Positions 53,689-63,107 of a stretch of 64,000 nt of DNA are shown here, in pieces (position 1 is the stretch's first letter; each line of letters begins with the position of its first letter). The notes beneath the pieces are model-generated. The model saw nothing but the letters and a program-made list of their open reading frames with translations. It made no database searches and was not told the origin of the DNA. Source of the DNA: Tetraselmis striata (Eukaryota; Chlorophyta; Chlorodendrophyceae; Chlorodendrales; Chlorodendraceae); contig VCJN01001552.1 in NCBI GenBank assembly GCA_006384855.1, positions 358,386-422,385 of the forward strand, read 5' to 3'. A program made the position numbers and the translations under genes.

Positions 53689-55206
53689 CAGGCCACCGTG
53701 GCTATATCGTAGTCTGTGGCAGTGCGCAGCGAGCAATGGCAGCCCTCTGGTTGCAAGCAATTTTGCAGAGCAATATCCGCGTTTTGTGCCGTCGAGGGAC
53801 GGAGAGGGGGCATGCAGGCACCATTTCCCAACCCGTAAGGACAGCATTCTCTGAAGTCTTAAATTGCCGGAGAACCAGCGCGCCGTCAATGAAACGGGTC
53901 ATCAGCGCAGGCTGATGTTTTCCGCAGCCAGCTATGAGGGGGACAGGTCAGGGTCATCCGTGACAGGTCAGGGTCATCCAGGGACAGGTGCGGGCGCTGG
54001 TTGCAGGAGCATGGGATGCGGTCGTATTGGAGAAATGGAGAATCGTACTATTAATGGACAACCCTCAGTTTTCCCCATCCCTAGTATGGCGGGGAGCTTG
54101 TGGCTGTGGCCTTGTGCACATATGACACAATTGAACGGAAACCTCGTGGGCTGTGGTAGACTATCTGGTCCTTATTGGGTCAGCTTGATTAGCTCGCGTC
54201 CTGTGTCAGTGTTTGTCCACACGTCGGCTGCTCTGCTCGCCACAGGTGCGTTCCTGGCATCTAGCAATGTATGGGCAGGGTTGGATGGCCATCCTTGTTT
54301 TCCTCATAATCTTCACATCATTTTGAACGTTGGCCTCATCTGACTTGCAGAAGATATCTTCTACGAGCCTGCAGCTGATAGCACGCGCCTTCATCATTGG
54401 TATGTCTCGCACTGGCTCCGAAAATGCATTTCCAAATGTTTAGCGCACTGTTATTGCTACCTCTGCATAATTTACACTCAAACAGCATGGCAGTCAGGCA
54501 CCGTGCCGCAGGGTATCGATCCAGCTCCTTGACACACCAAGAAAGTGCCAGGAAATAGCAACCAGGTCATCATCCTGCCCCCCTCCCCCCCCCCCGCACT
54601 TCCAGCACTATCTGCAAGCTGATGCTATGTTGGAGTGGGTCCAATCATGGCGCAATTGTGTCGTTCCGCTGTGCCATAGACACCATCCTATAGCACTGAA
54701 GCATTCAGTGGAGGGAGGGATGAGAATTTCTTACAATTGTGTGGCTGGGGTTACAGCAACAGCAAGTAGCCTGGTGACAGAAGCAATCTGGAAGCGCCCG
54801 CAACAGCAGAGGGAGCTGTGTTACTCAGGTGGCATCAGCACGCTAATAGAAAATCTTGGGGGCCCTAATCCTTCCCCCCATCCTCGCCCAAGACACCCAC
54901 GTACATTTCACAATGGCTTGCGGCGGAGGAAGCGCAGCCCCAGGTGCAGCAGAGGTGTTGTGACGCAGGTCTCCCTCACAGTACCCAAGACGGTGATGCT
55001 CACTGGCGCTGTGCCTGTGAGCAATGCTAGAGCCGCTGCCCGCCTGTCTGCCTGGCTACCTGCACTGCTGCCTTGGGCGCAGCATGAGGCTGGGCGCAGG
55101 GGGAGGTGTCCGCCCGCAATGGCAAGCGCCCCAGCGTGTAGGCAAATCGATGGGCTGAGGAGTCCTGCCCCACTCGGCCCCACTCGAGGCAATTGTGCAG
55201 CCGGCA
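53689..55206. other. Intergenic region between convergent thioredoxin and XPA-like genes
   Basis: Contains a 22-bp tandem GACAGGTCAGGGTCATCC (53941-53990, two units and a partial). Possible 3' UTRs of both genes; TTACA (TGTAA on minus) at 54731 and 54751 may serve the XPA-like gene. The long overlapping frames have no recognised motif. Confidence 0.45.
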
Positions 55207-56219
55207 TCAAATTTCCTCTAGCTCCACTTGCATGCCGTTCTGGTACGTCCGCATGATGGCGCCACTGCTGCCGCCCTGCGAGTCCATTGCGCCTTGGCTA
55301 AGGTCTGCCTCGACCTCCGCACACAGCTTGTCTTGCAGCCTCTGCAGGCGCAGCCACAGGCAGCTCAAGCCCTGGCAACTTGCAGCGCTGCGTGTGTTCC
55401 TCGCAATGCGGACGATGGAATCAGAGCACTGTCGCAGCTTGGGGTGGGTCTGGACCTGTATCCGCTTCTCCTTGGCCTGCGCCAGGGCCTCCCCATCGCG
55501 CTTCTTCGCAATGCGACGCTCGCTGGCGCACAGCGACAGCGATCTGCGCCGGTCCTCCAGCTCGTCAAGGCCGCCGTGCTTGGCGGCCGCCACAGCCTCC
55601 ACCTGCGACAGCAGGTAGAGCCGCATGCTGTTCCATGCCGCCTTGTGCGGGTTCTCGCGCTTGATGCTGGGAGGGCCGCGTGTGAGGCACATCCACACCC
55701 TTCAGTATCCTCCATGCACCGCAGCACTCAGGATAATTTGGGCTGTGTGAGCTTATTGAGGATGCCATGCTACATTACGAATTGATGAGTTCTTCTGCGG
55801 TGGGGCCCCACGCATAACCGGAAAGGGGAACCTGACCATTCCGCAGCCCTCAAGTTTGGAGCCGACTCATAGCTGTCGGACTGTGGAACCGGAGGCCCAA
55901 GTGTGGTCGGCAGCGCTACAACAAGGCGCCGTGGGCAGCAGCCCGCGGGGCATGGCAGCCCTGCCAGAGGGTTGGGAGCGTGCTGCGGACGTACCTGCCC
56001 AAGTGCGCGATGTCTGCGTCGTTCAGCAGGTATAGCTGCTTGGCCTTCCCCTTCGGCAGCAGCTCGTCCGCGGCCTTGCAGTGCGGGCATAGCGCGACGC
56101 CGAAACGCCGCCCGGTACTCGTCGCAGACAGAGACGGAGCCGCAGGCGCATCGGTTGTGTTCGGAGCCGGGCTCCAACGGCTCCTCCGGCCCGTCCTCTC
56201 TAAGCTGGTGCCTTGCCAT
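55207..56219 (-). pseudogene. XPA-like nucleotide excision repair protein (apparent 1-nt frameshift)
   Basis: Exon 1 (55995-56219) begins MARHQLREDGPEEPLEPGSE and encodes a Cys cluster RCACGSVSVCDEYRAAF. It continues, one base out of frame, as FGVALCPHCKAADELLPKGK and AKQLYLLNDADIAHLG. Exon 2 (55207-55666) gives IKRENPHKAAWNSMRLYLLS, then QVEAVAAAKHGGLDELEDRR and a basic coiled region to QVELEEI. The order Cys-pair, K-x-AKQxYLL-x-D-x-D and NPHxxxWxxMKLYL is that of XPA, which binds damaged DNA and scaffolds repair factors in the nucleus. One extra T in TTT near 56103 explains the shift, and removing one base also fixes the splice phase. It may be a sequencing error rather than a real lesion. 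Confidence 0.75.
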
Positions 56220-56467
56220 GAGGGTTGTCTGACTACGGAGTGCTGGACAGTGTTTTTCGCACGCGGGTTTCACTACCCGCTCGGTACCGGTATCCCGGGA
56301 TACTCGTAGTACCCTACCGTACCTGCTCTGCCGCTTCCGGGCGTGCTGCTCGCACCATGTAAGGATTACCAATAACGACTATCGGGATATGCTGGTAAGG
56401 ATGCAAACCTGAGTCCCGTGGTAGTACTTTGCCTTCGCCCGACTTTATGTACCCCGTGTAACTAAGC
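56220..56467. other. Short spacer before the family-2 element
   Basis: Probably the XPA-like gene's promoter side (minus) and the flank of the 56.5-kb element. It has GGTACCGGTATCCCGGGATA-like palindromic words and no gene. Confidence 0.4.
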
Positions 56468-56663
56468 TGTAGGGTTTCCTTGGGAGGAACGACCTAGGAA
56501 ACCCTGGTTTTCGCAGCGCCGTCAGGGTTAAGTGACGACCCTGCCGGCCCGGTACGCCGGTACCGGCCAGCGCCGGTCCGGCGGCGCCCTTTAGCCGAGT
56601 ATAGAGGGCGGCCGCGGACCGGGGGCGCCTTCAGTTGTTGGAAGGCATCCGACTATATTGTCT
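56468..56663 (+). repeat. A1 repeat of family-2 element
   Basis: Starts TGTAGGGTTTCCTTGGGAGG, ends CATCCGACTATATTGTCT. Contains the inverted pair AGGGTTTCCT/AGGAAACCCT and a TATA-like box. Direct repeat of 58732-58927. Confidence 0.85.
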
Positions 56664-56752
56664 TCTACGACTGGTACATTTTCGTTTATCTTCGACTACA
56701 AAAATTCAAATTTCTTCTGCGTTCTGTAGTGTGTTTGATCCCGGCACTCACC

Positions 56753-57802
56753 ATGGCTCGCTCCGCGAGTCCGTCTTGGGCGTGGCTCCTTGTCTCGCTT
56801 GTGGTGCTGCCGCCTTGCTTTCTCGTCTCTGTTTTAGCAGTAGACAAGTTTGAGCTCGTTTGGAACGAGTTACTTGAGTCTCGTAGAGCTCTTCGCGAGC
56901 AACTCGTTTCGCGCGAAAATCATCTCACTGTCCTAGGTGGCGACACTCTACCTGCAGACGGGGTAGCTGAATCTCCCACACTCGTCGCCGCTAGACAGGC
57001 AATTGCTGATACTTCTGCTGCTCTACTCCGTGTCGAACGAGAGGTCTCTGAGCTTAGGCAGGCAGTCGCGTCGTCGAGCGGTCCGTCCACTTCGGCTTCA
57101 GCTTCGAAACGCGTTGCGGAGGGGGACGCCGACTACGACCGCAAGGGCAAGAGACCAGCTCAACCTGCAGCTGTGGAAGCTCCGTCTCGCACCATCCACG
57201 CACCCGAGGATGGCTGGCTGGACAAAGATGGTAAGGTTCACCGCCGCCATACCGCTGATGCTCGTATTCTTCAACGCGACCTAGACGACGTCTTCCAGAT
57301 CTATGACCTTTTGGCACCGGCGGAGGAGCCTCTGCGTGACTTGGTTGAGGACGGCACCGATCTTCCTGCTTCCTCACCAGCGTCGTCTGCGGAGCTGTTC
57401 AAGACGATCACCGCGGCACTGGCTTTGTGTACCACTGTAGCTCTTCGGATTAACAAGCGTGGCAAGAAGCTGCATGTGGAGCACGAGTACGGCGCGGAAG
57501 TCGCCAAGGAGTTCGATGCAGTGGACCCTCTCGGCGGGAAGGGCTCAGCGGACTACAAGGAGCTGAAGAAGGCGATTGAGAAGGTCAAGGCCAAGAAACC
57601 TTCCTCTTCTTCTTCGCGCGAGAAGCCTTCTTCCTCTTCTCGCGAGCCCGAGTCTTTTCACCGTGGGAGCGACGACCGGAGGGAGGGCGGCCGGCGCGAG
57701 GAGAAGTCTCCTTCTGGTCGGTCTTCTGCTGCGGACATCACATGTTATCGCTGCCAAAGGAAGGGACACTTCAGTAGGGACTGCCCGAGTGCACGTCGAT
57801 GA
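56753..57802 (+). CDS. gag-like protein with CCHC zinc knuckle
   Basis: Intact frame of 349 residues from the ATG at 56753 (context CACCATGG). It begins with a hydrophobic segment (WAWLLVSLVVLPPCFLVSVL, residues 8-27) unusual for gag. A coiled-coil region follows (about 28-105), then a charged central domain (ILQRDLDDVFQIYDLLAPAE; ELFKTITAALALCTTVALRI), a Ser/Arg/Glu-rich linker and a C-terminal retroviral-type knuckle CYRCQRKGHFSRDC (C-x2-C-x4-H-x4-C). It would bind element RNA. It is unrelated in sequence to the gag-like ORF of the other YR family in this window. The N-terminal hydrophobic stretch could be a membrane anchor or a wrong start; the next in-frame Met is far downstream. Confidence 0.7.
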   Translation: MARSASPSWAWLLVSLVVLPPCFLVSVLAVDKFELVWNELLESRRALREQLVSRENHLTVLGGDTLPADGVAESPTLVAARQAIADTSAALLRVEREVSELRQAVASSSGPSTSASASKRVAEGDADYDRKGKRPAQPAAVEAPSRTIHAPEDGWLDKDGKVHRRHTADARILQRDLDDVFQIYDLLAPAEEPLRDLVEDGTDLPASSPASSAELFKTITAALALCTTVALRINKRGKKLHVEHEYGAEVAKEFDAVDPLGGKGSADYKELKKAIEKVKAKKPSSSSSREKPSSSSREPESFHRGSDDRREGGRREEKSPSGRSSAADITCYRCQRKGHFSRDCPSARR

Positions 57803-58265
57803 AGCTGTGGAGTCTGCAGTCCTCCTGGTCTGGCCAGTGATGGTGTTCATGTAGCTGCAGTTAGGCCTCCGGGCGACTGTTAGCCCTCCTCCGGGAGCTG
57901 AGCTCAGGCTCGTGTCATAGCAGCTCTGATCTCCTCCGGGAGATAGAGTCACCTGTTAGGTGGTGTATCTCCGAGAGATACCTCGTGCGTAATTCATATG
58001 ATGGCCTCTGCTATCCTGTGCTGCCCCTGGCAGTTGTCTCGGCAACTTCATTCCCATCAGTTGGCCGGCGATGCTTTCGTGTAAAAGGCGGCACACCCTA
58101 TGGGACGATTCATATCTCCCGTTGTGTCGGAGCGATATTTAATTTGAAAATACTGCTATTTTCAGTTCCAGACATTTTCGAGTTCAAACTCATTGTTTGA
58201 TTCATGCAGCAGTCATCCAGGCTGCCTGCTAACCACTATGATGCTATCTATGGCGTTGGCATTTT

Positions 58266-58604
58266 GTGACGGTTTTAACGTCAGCTAAATTTGAGCTTCC
58301 TCATGAGCCGGCTCTGGACGTCAATTCTCCTGTGGAATCGGCCGGTGTTATCCGTAAAGGCTGGCTATTTTGGGACAGTTTCTCTGAATCAGTCAGAGTC
58401 AGTCGAGTCAGAGATTGGGTCAGGCATGGCTACCGTATGAACTGGGCTGATGGTCCCGCACCACCCAGTCATCTGCCAAATCGCCCTTCCGCGCTGCAGC
58501 ACCCCGATTTTATTGATGGGCAGATCGCTTTGTTATTGCCACTGGGCCATAGCAGAGAAGAACCTATGCGTCCTGTGGATTATATATGGATATTCCATGT
58601 ATAA
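58266..58604 (+). pseudogene. N-terminal stub of a DIRS-type reverse transcriptase
   Basis: The frame contains GWLFWDSFSESVRVSRVRDW, then VRHGYRMNWADGPAPPSHLP, NRPSALQHPDFIDGQIALLL and HSREEPMRPVDY. It matches the beginning of DIRS/Ty3-type RT domains (xFWxxxxxSxxVxxWIxxGYxxxF...PPPxxxxNxxSALxHxDFVxxxIxxLLxxGxxxE). It ends in a stop before any catalytic motif, about 60 nt before B1. The first in-frame ATG is not a convincing start, so it was probably part of a longer polyprotein. Confidence 0.6.
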
Positions 58605-58663
58605 TTGACTCACATATGTCCGTGTACGGGCCCCGCCAGACCGGCCACTGTTCTTTCATCTGT

Positions 58664-58927
58664 TGGATCTTTCGGTCCCAGCCGACCCCGTACATTTTGA
58701 TGCAAAATCTACGCTGTCTAGCTGCGAAAACTGTAGGGTTTCCTTGGGAGGAACGACCTAGGAAACCCTGGTTTTCGCAGCGCCGTCAGGGTTAAGTGAC
58801 GACCCTGCCGGCCCGGTACGCCGGTACCGGCCAGCGCCGGTCCGGCGGCGCCCTTTAGCCGAGTATAAAGGGCGGCCGCGGACCGGGGGCGCCTTCAGTT
58901 GTTGGAAGGCATCCGACTATATTGTCT
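58664..58927 (+). repeat. B1-A2 junction of family-2 element
   Basis: B1 (58664-58731) ends GCTGCGAAAAC and A2 begins TGTAGGGTTTCCT. Across the junction GCTGCGAAAAC...AGGGTTTCCT pairs with AGGAAACCCT...GTTTTCGCAGC, a near-perfect 21-bp stem absent at A1, where the B sequence is lacking. Confidence 0.8.
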
Positions 58928-59286
58928 CCCACCCACCCGCCCGGAGACAATGAGTCGCTTGTGTGTACGTTTCCGGATGCTGCTCGATTTAGATTAGGGT
59001 TAGTCTGGTTAGTTGTGAAAGCACCTGAGGTGGGGAGTGAATATCATTTTGATATACGTCATCCCACAGGGGTGTTGCGTGTCCGATAAGCCCAGGTGCG
59101 GCAGCAATTAGTCAGGCTTTCCCAACATCTTAGCCGTGATGAGAGGCCGAGAGCAGCATAGCGGAATGTACTGTCCTGATGAGCCACGTGATCGCTGGTG
59201 GCATGTAATTTACAAACACCGGCGGGGGCTCGGGACGCGCGGCGCCTTTCCGGACACCATCCGGTCTGGCGGCCCCGTACCAGTCG

Positions 59287-59354
59287 TGGATCTTTCGGTC
59301 CCAGCCGACCCCGTACATTTTGATGCAAAATCTATGCTGTCTAGCTGCGAAAAC
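59287..59354 (+). repeat. B2 terminal repeat of family-2 element
   Basis: 68 bp nearly identical to B1 (TGGATCTTTCGGTCCCAGCC to GCTGCGAAAAC). Confidence 0.8.
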
Positions 59355-60924
59355 TCATCACATGCAAACATACAGGTAAAGGATGAGCTGAACGGACTAG
59401 CAGAATACAAATTGAGGGCCAGGCGGCGGGTTTTTTTGTAATAATGCTTAAATTAATTTGCCACATCTTCTATAAAGTAAAGTAAAGTTCGCCCCGGGCC
59501 GGGACATCGGCCGAAGCCGCCCAGCACTTGACCCCGTGCGCCAACTGCGGTCGTCGGTCTGGCTTAGCCCGTAGACCATTGCCTCATTCGAACCCCGCGC
59601 GCCGAAGGGCTATGCATCAACCGGGTAAACCCGGGACACGCCGGGCCGATATTGCCACATCTTCTATATATATTATATCTTCCATATATATTATAATATA
59701 TGTGTAATGCATTAAATTGTAGTATTTTCATAGTAATAATGTACTATAAGTATTAAATTGTGCTGAGACAACGGATAATAATGACATGCCGGTATACCTG
59801 CTGTATGTACGCGCAAGCGATACATGTATGCCGAACTGGCGAACTATAAACGGTGGCAGGCGGCGGGTGATTTCTCTTATAGCCCTGGTGCAGGGCACGG
59901 GCGTGGGCCCCTGACGAGGAGCAGCCGAGTGGGAGGGGCAGGAGGATGCGGTGAGGTTAAAGGAAGTGAGTGGCGCCCGCAGCGCCCGCGCCGCCATGTA
60001 GCGGCGCGCGCACCTGGCGGGCGCCCAGGATACTGCTGTCGCAGTGCACATGCGCACACTATATATACACTGCAGTGCGCACTTGTTGCACACTGCAGTG
60101 CACACCGTTGCACACTGCGATGCGCTAGTACTGCTGTACTATAATAGCCCCTCTCAAGCATAGGCCGGTCATACAGTTGACTTAGTGCCCATGCATTCAC
60201 TGTGAGATTCAGATGTGACATACAGGTGACGAAGCACTACTACTAGCGACTATTATTTATCCGTGAAGGCTGCTGCTGGTGGCGGCACGTCCATCCAGTT
60301 ACGTGCGAGTACATCCGGCGTTATTGCCGGCGGGCGATAAATCCTTTTTGTCATCATTCTGGTAGTCGTACGAGCCCGGTAAAATGTTACATGGCACTGA
60401 CGTACAAGGTACAAGGTTGTCCGTGCAGTACCGGGTAGTACGCGATATATTTATTGAGCCGGTACCGGGTATGTAGTACCCGGTACCCGGTACCCGGGCA
60501 CGATGGACAGTGGTCCTGTGGATAACTACGACTATTAGTACATGGGAGCGCAAATCTCAGCCGTACTATTCGGCCAAAGTGGGGAATTTTGTGTACATTA
60601 TAGCTAGTACTGCTGAACGGGCCTGCCAGCCGTCCGATCAAAGGTCATCAGATGGGCGGTTTGGCTGCCATGTTTTGCCAAAGAGTGCTCACGTTACATA
60701 AATATTCGCGAGGGGGAGGGCGGGGGCAGGCGGCGGTTTGCCGAAGAATGATTGAATTACAATATTCGCGACAGCTGCCATCGGGGAATGTGGCCCGGCG
60801 GGGGGGGGGGGGGGGGGGGGGGGTGCGGGGGCGGGGGGACCACGCCCGCCCCGCCCCCCCCCCGCCCCCCTCGCCGCCAGCCGCTCCCGCCTGGGGGGGG
60901 GGGGGGGGGGTAAGGGGGCGGGGG
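59355..60924. other. Low-complexity intergenic region
   Basis: Includes a TATATATTATAATATA-rich patch (59660-59705), tandem GCACACTGCAGTGCACAC units (60068-60120), and palindromic GGTACCCGGTACCCGG words (60455-60500). Long G and C runs lie at 60800-60823 and 60850-60910. No gene is supported. Confidence 0.45.
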
Positions 60925-61152
60925 CTACTGCTTGTTCTTGTTCTTGCGTGCCCGCGGGACCCTCCGCTTCGACGATCTCGCTGCCTCCGCCTCCGCCTCC
61001 GCCTCCGCCTCCGCCTGCGCCTCCGACTCCGCCTCCGACTCCGCGACCGTCAGTTTCTTACCTCGGCGTTTCTTCACTGGCCTCTTCCGCTTCTTGTCAT
61101 CCGTCAGTGTCTTCACCACCCCGGGAGGCTGTGCCGTCGACGACGCCGCCAT
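60925..61152 (-). CDS. Small basic Lys/Glu/Ala-rich hypothetical protein
   Basis: 75 codons from ATG at 61152: a short Ser/Ala start, the basic block DDKKRKRPVKKRRGKKL, an (AE)n repeat from CCTCCG hexanucleotides, and a basic end RARKNKNKQ. It looks like a nuclear, nucleic-acid-binding or nucleolar tail, perhaps the last exon of a longer minus-strand gene. A frame at 61400-61500 reading WAASLVVSRVRAAGIEEDEK and DMRKRVTR could be an upstream exon. No family is recognised; low-complexity chance coding is possible. Confidence 0.3.
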   Translation of the reverse strand: MAASSTAQPPGVVKTLTDDKKRKRPVKKRRGKKLTVAESEAESEAQAEAEAEAEAEAARSSKRRVPRARKNKNKQ

Positions 61153-61807
61153 GAGCTTCCTTACCTTCGCGTCGGGACGCCCCCTGTGCCCAGACACCCA
61201 CAACAAGCCACAATCGTTTCGCCTTTAAGCGGCTGAGGATGCGGCCTCCTCGGCCACCACGAGTTGCGCCGCTGGCACTGTGGAAGCCTTGGCGTTGAGG
61301 TGGGCCTTAACGGCGCTCCCGGACGAACCTGCGCGCGGCACAAGTTAGCCACGAGTGGGTGCGTGCTAATGTGGAGGATGGAGTGTTTTGTTGCGCGCCC
61401 ACCTTGTCACGCGTTTCCTCATGTCTTTCTCGTCCTCCTCGATGCCGGCGGCGCGGACACGCGAGACAACAAGGCTCGCCGCCCACTTTTGCCCGGGGGG
61501 GCGAGGTCGGCCATGGCGCTGTGAGCGGTGAAGGGGGGGGGGGGCGCGCGGGGGGGTGGGGGGGGGGGGGGGGCGGCCGAGGTGGAGAAACTAACACCCA
61601 GTCGACGACCGCCTTCCGCAGCAGTCAACGACACATCGGAGGCGAGGAGCAGCGCGCCACTACTATTTATATGCACGTATTGTCAAGAGCTAGTCGGTGC
61701 GGCATTGTGTCGGTGTAATTTCGCAATGTTTATTGTTGAAGTAGCACGGCGTAATGGATACGGCGAGTGAATCCGGGATAATGTGTGCGACGAATGTGCG
61801 CGCGCAG

Positions 61808-61847
61808 CGGTGTGCGGCGGTGTGCGGCGGTGTGCGGCGGTGTGCAC
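61808..61847 (+). repeat. GTGTGCGGCG tandem repeat
   Basis: Four units of 10 bp directly upstream of the satellite array. Confidence 0.9.
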
Positions 61848-61967
61848 CGATGTTAATTTAGTGTGAATATTATATCGGCCGTAGACGATCAGGTCTGGCA
61901 GCACCGCCCGTGCTTGTAAATAAGCGACAATGGATCTAGTCTCCCGCTAGTCTGTGCACCGCCAGTG

Positions 61968-63107
61968 CACTCCGCAAGCCTCGCCTCCATCCGCGTCGGA
62001 ACCGGTAGTAAGTGTTGTGTGCGCACATCGTGACAACATTACACGGTGGCAATTGCAATTATTAGCGGTGGATAATGTGAAGGCGTTTTCGAAATCGACA
62101 AAGAATGAGGCGGTGCTGGCGGAGTGCATTGGCGGTGCATAGAATAGCGTGTCCCTGGGGTTTTGGCTGCATCGGACGCCGTATTCCCACCCATCCGGCA
62201 CGGAATGTCCGGTTTTTACACATTTGTGTGTTAATAAAGTGTGAATATTACGCGTCTTTTACGCCGGGTGGATGGGCATCCGGCGTCCGATGCACCCCAA
62301 TTATTTGCAGCACGCTACTCTACGCACCCCCAACGCACTCCGCAAGCCTCGCCTCCATCCGCGTCGGAACCGGTAGTAAGTGTTGTTGTGTGCGCACATC
62401 GTGACAACATTACACGGTGGCAATTGCAATTAGCGGTGGATAATGTGAAGGCGTTTTCGAAAATCGACAGAGAATGAGGCGGTGCTGGCGGAGTGCATTG
62501 GCGGAGGCATAGAATAGCGTGGTGCTGGGGTTTTGGCTGCATCGGACACCGTATTCCCACCCATCCGGCACGGAATGTCCGGTTTTCACACATTTGTGTG
62601 TTAATAAAGTGTGAATATTACGCGTCTTTTACGCCGGGTGGATGGGCATCCGGCGTCCGATGCACCCCAATTATTTGCAGCACGCTACTCTACGCAACCC
62701 CCAACGCACTCCGCAAGCCTCGCCTCCATCCGCGTCGGAACCGGTAGTAAGTGTTGTTGTGTGCGCACATCGTGACAACATTACACGGTGGCAATTGCAA
62801 TTAGCGGTGGATATGTGAAGGCGTTTTCGAAATCGACAGAGAATGAGGCGGTGCTGGCGGAGTGCATTGGCGGGTGCATGGAATAGCGTGGTGCTGGGGT
62901 TTTGGCTGCATCGGAACGCCGTATCTCCCACCCATCCGGCACGGTATGTCCGGTTTTCACACATTATGCGTGTGAATATATATAGTGTGAATATTACGTA
63001 CGCGTCTTTTACGCTGGGTGGATGGGCGTCCGGCGGTTCCGATGGCACCCCGAATCTCCACCACACACGCTACTACTAATCGCACCCCCACACGCACTCC
63101 GCCAGCC
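61968..63107. repeat. ~370-bp tandem satellite, three units plus a partial
   Basis: Units begin CACTCCGCAAGCCTCGCCTC at 61968, 62336 and 62707, and a diverged fourth begins at about 63095 (periods 368, 371, 388). Each contains an inverted pair around GCATCGGACGCCG...CCCACCCATCC and GGGTGGATGGGCATCCGGCG, with TTAATAAAGTGTGAATATTA between the arms. Reading frames repeat with the array and are not genes. Confidence 0.9.

Larger units (their letters stand above)
56468..59354 (+). mobile_element. Second split-direct-repeat element: CCHC gag plus RT stub, no YR
   Basis: A1 (56468-56663) and A2 (58732-58927) are 196-bp direct repeats with one obvious mismatch. B1 (58664-58731) directly abuts A2 and is repeated as B2 (59287-59354, 68 bp). 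A1-ORFs-B1-A2-B2 is the PAT/Ngaro/Kangaroo layout. A1 carries a GAGTATAGAGGGC TATA-like box (TATAAAG in A2) and is followed by the gag ORF. After gag comes only the start of a DIRS-type RT before B1, so most of RT, RNase H and YR are deleted. Segments before B1 and B2 (about 58624-58644 and 59261-59280) are inverted copies of one another. Confidence 0.7.

Noticed and set aside
56468..58927. Ordinary LTR retrotransposon (196-bp LTRs around gag)
   Set aside because: The repeats lack a CA 3' end, there is no target duplication, and the B1/B2 repeat shows a split-direct-repeat layout; the RT stub resembles DIRS RT.
59560..59640. tRNA-like or SINE-like B box (TTCGAACC)
   Set aside because: No A box at a suitable distance in either orientation and no cloverleaf could be drawn.
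61947..63066. Repeated minus-strand ORFs (ENAFTLSTANCNCHRVMLSR) as a protein family
   Set aside because: They recur with the satellite period and are disrupted differently in each unit.
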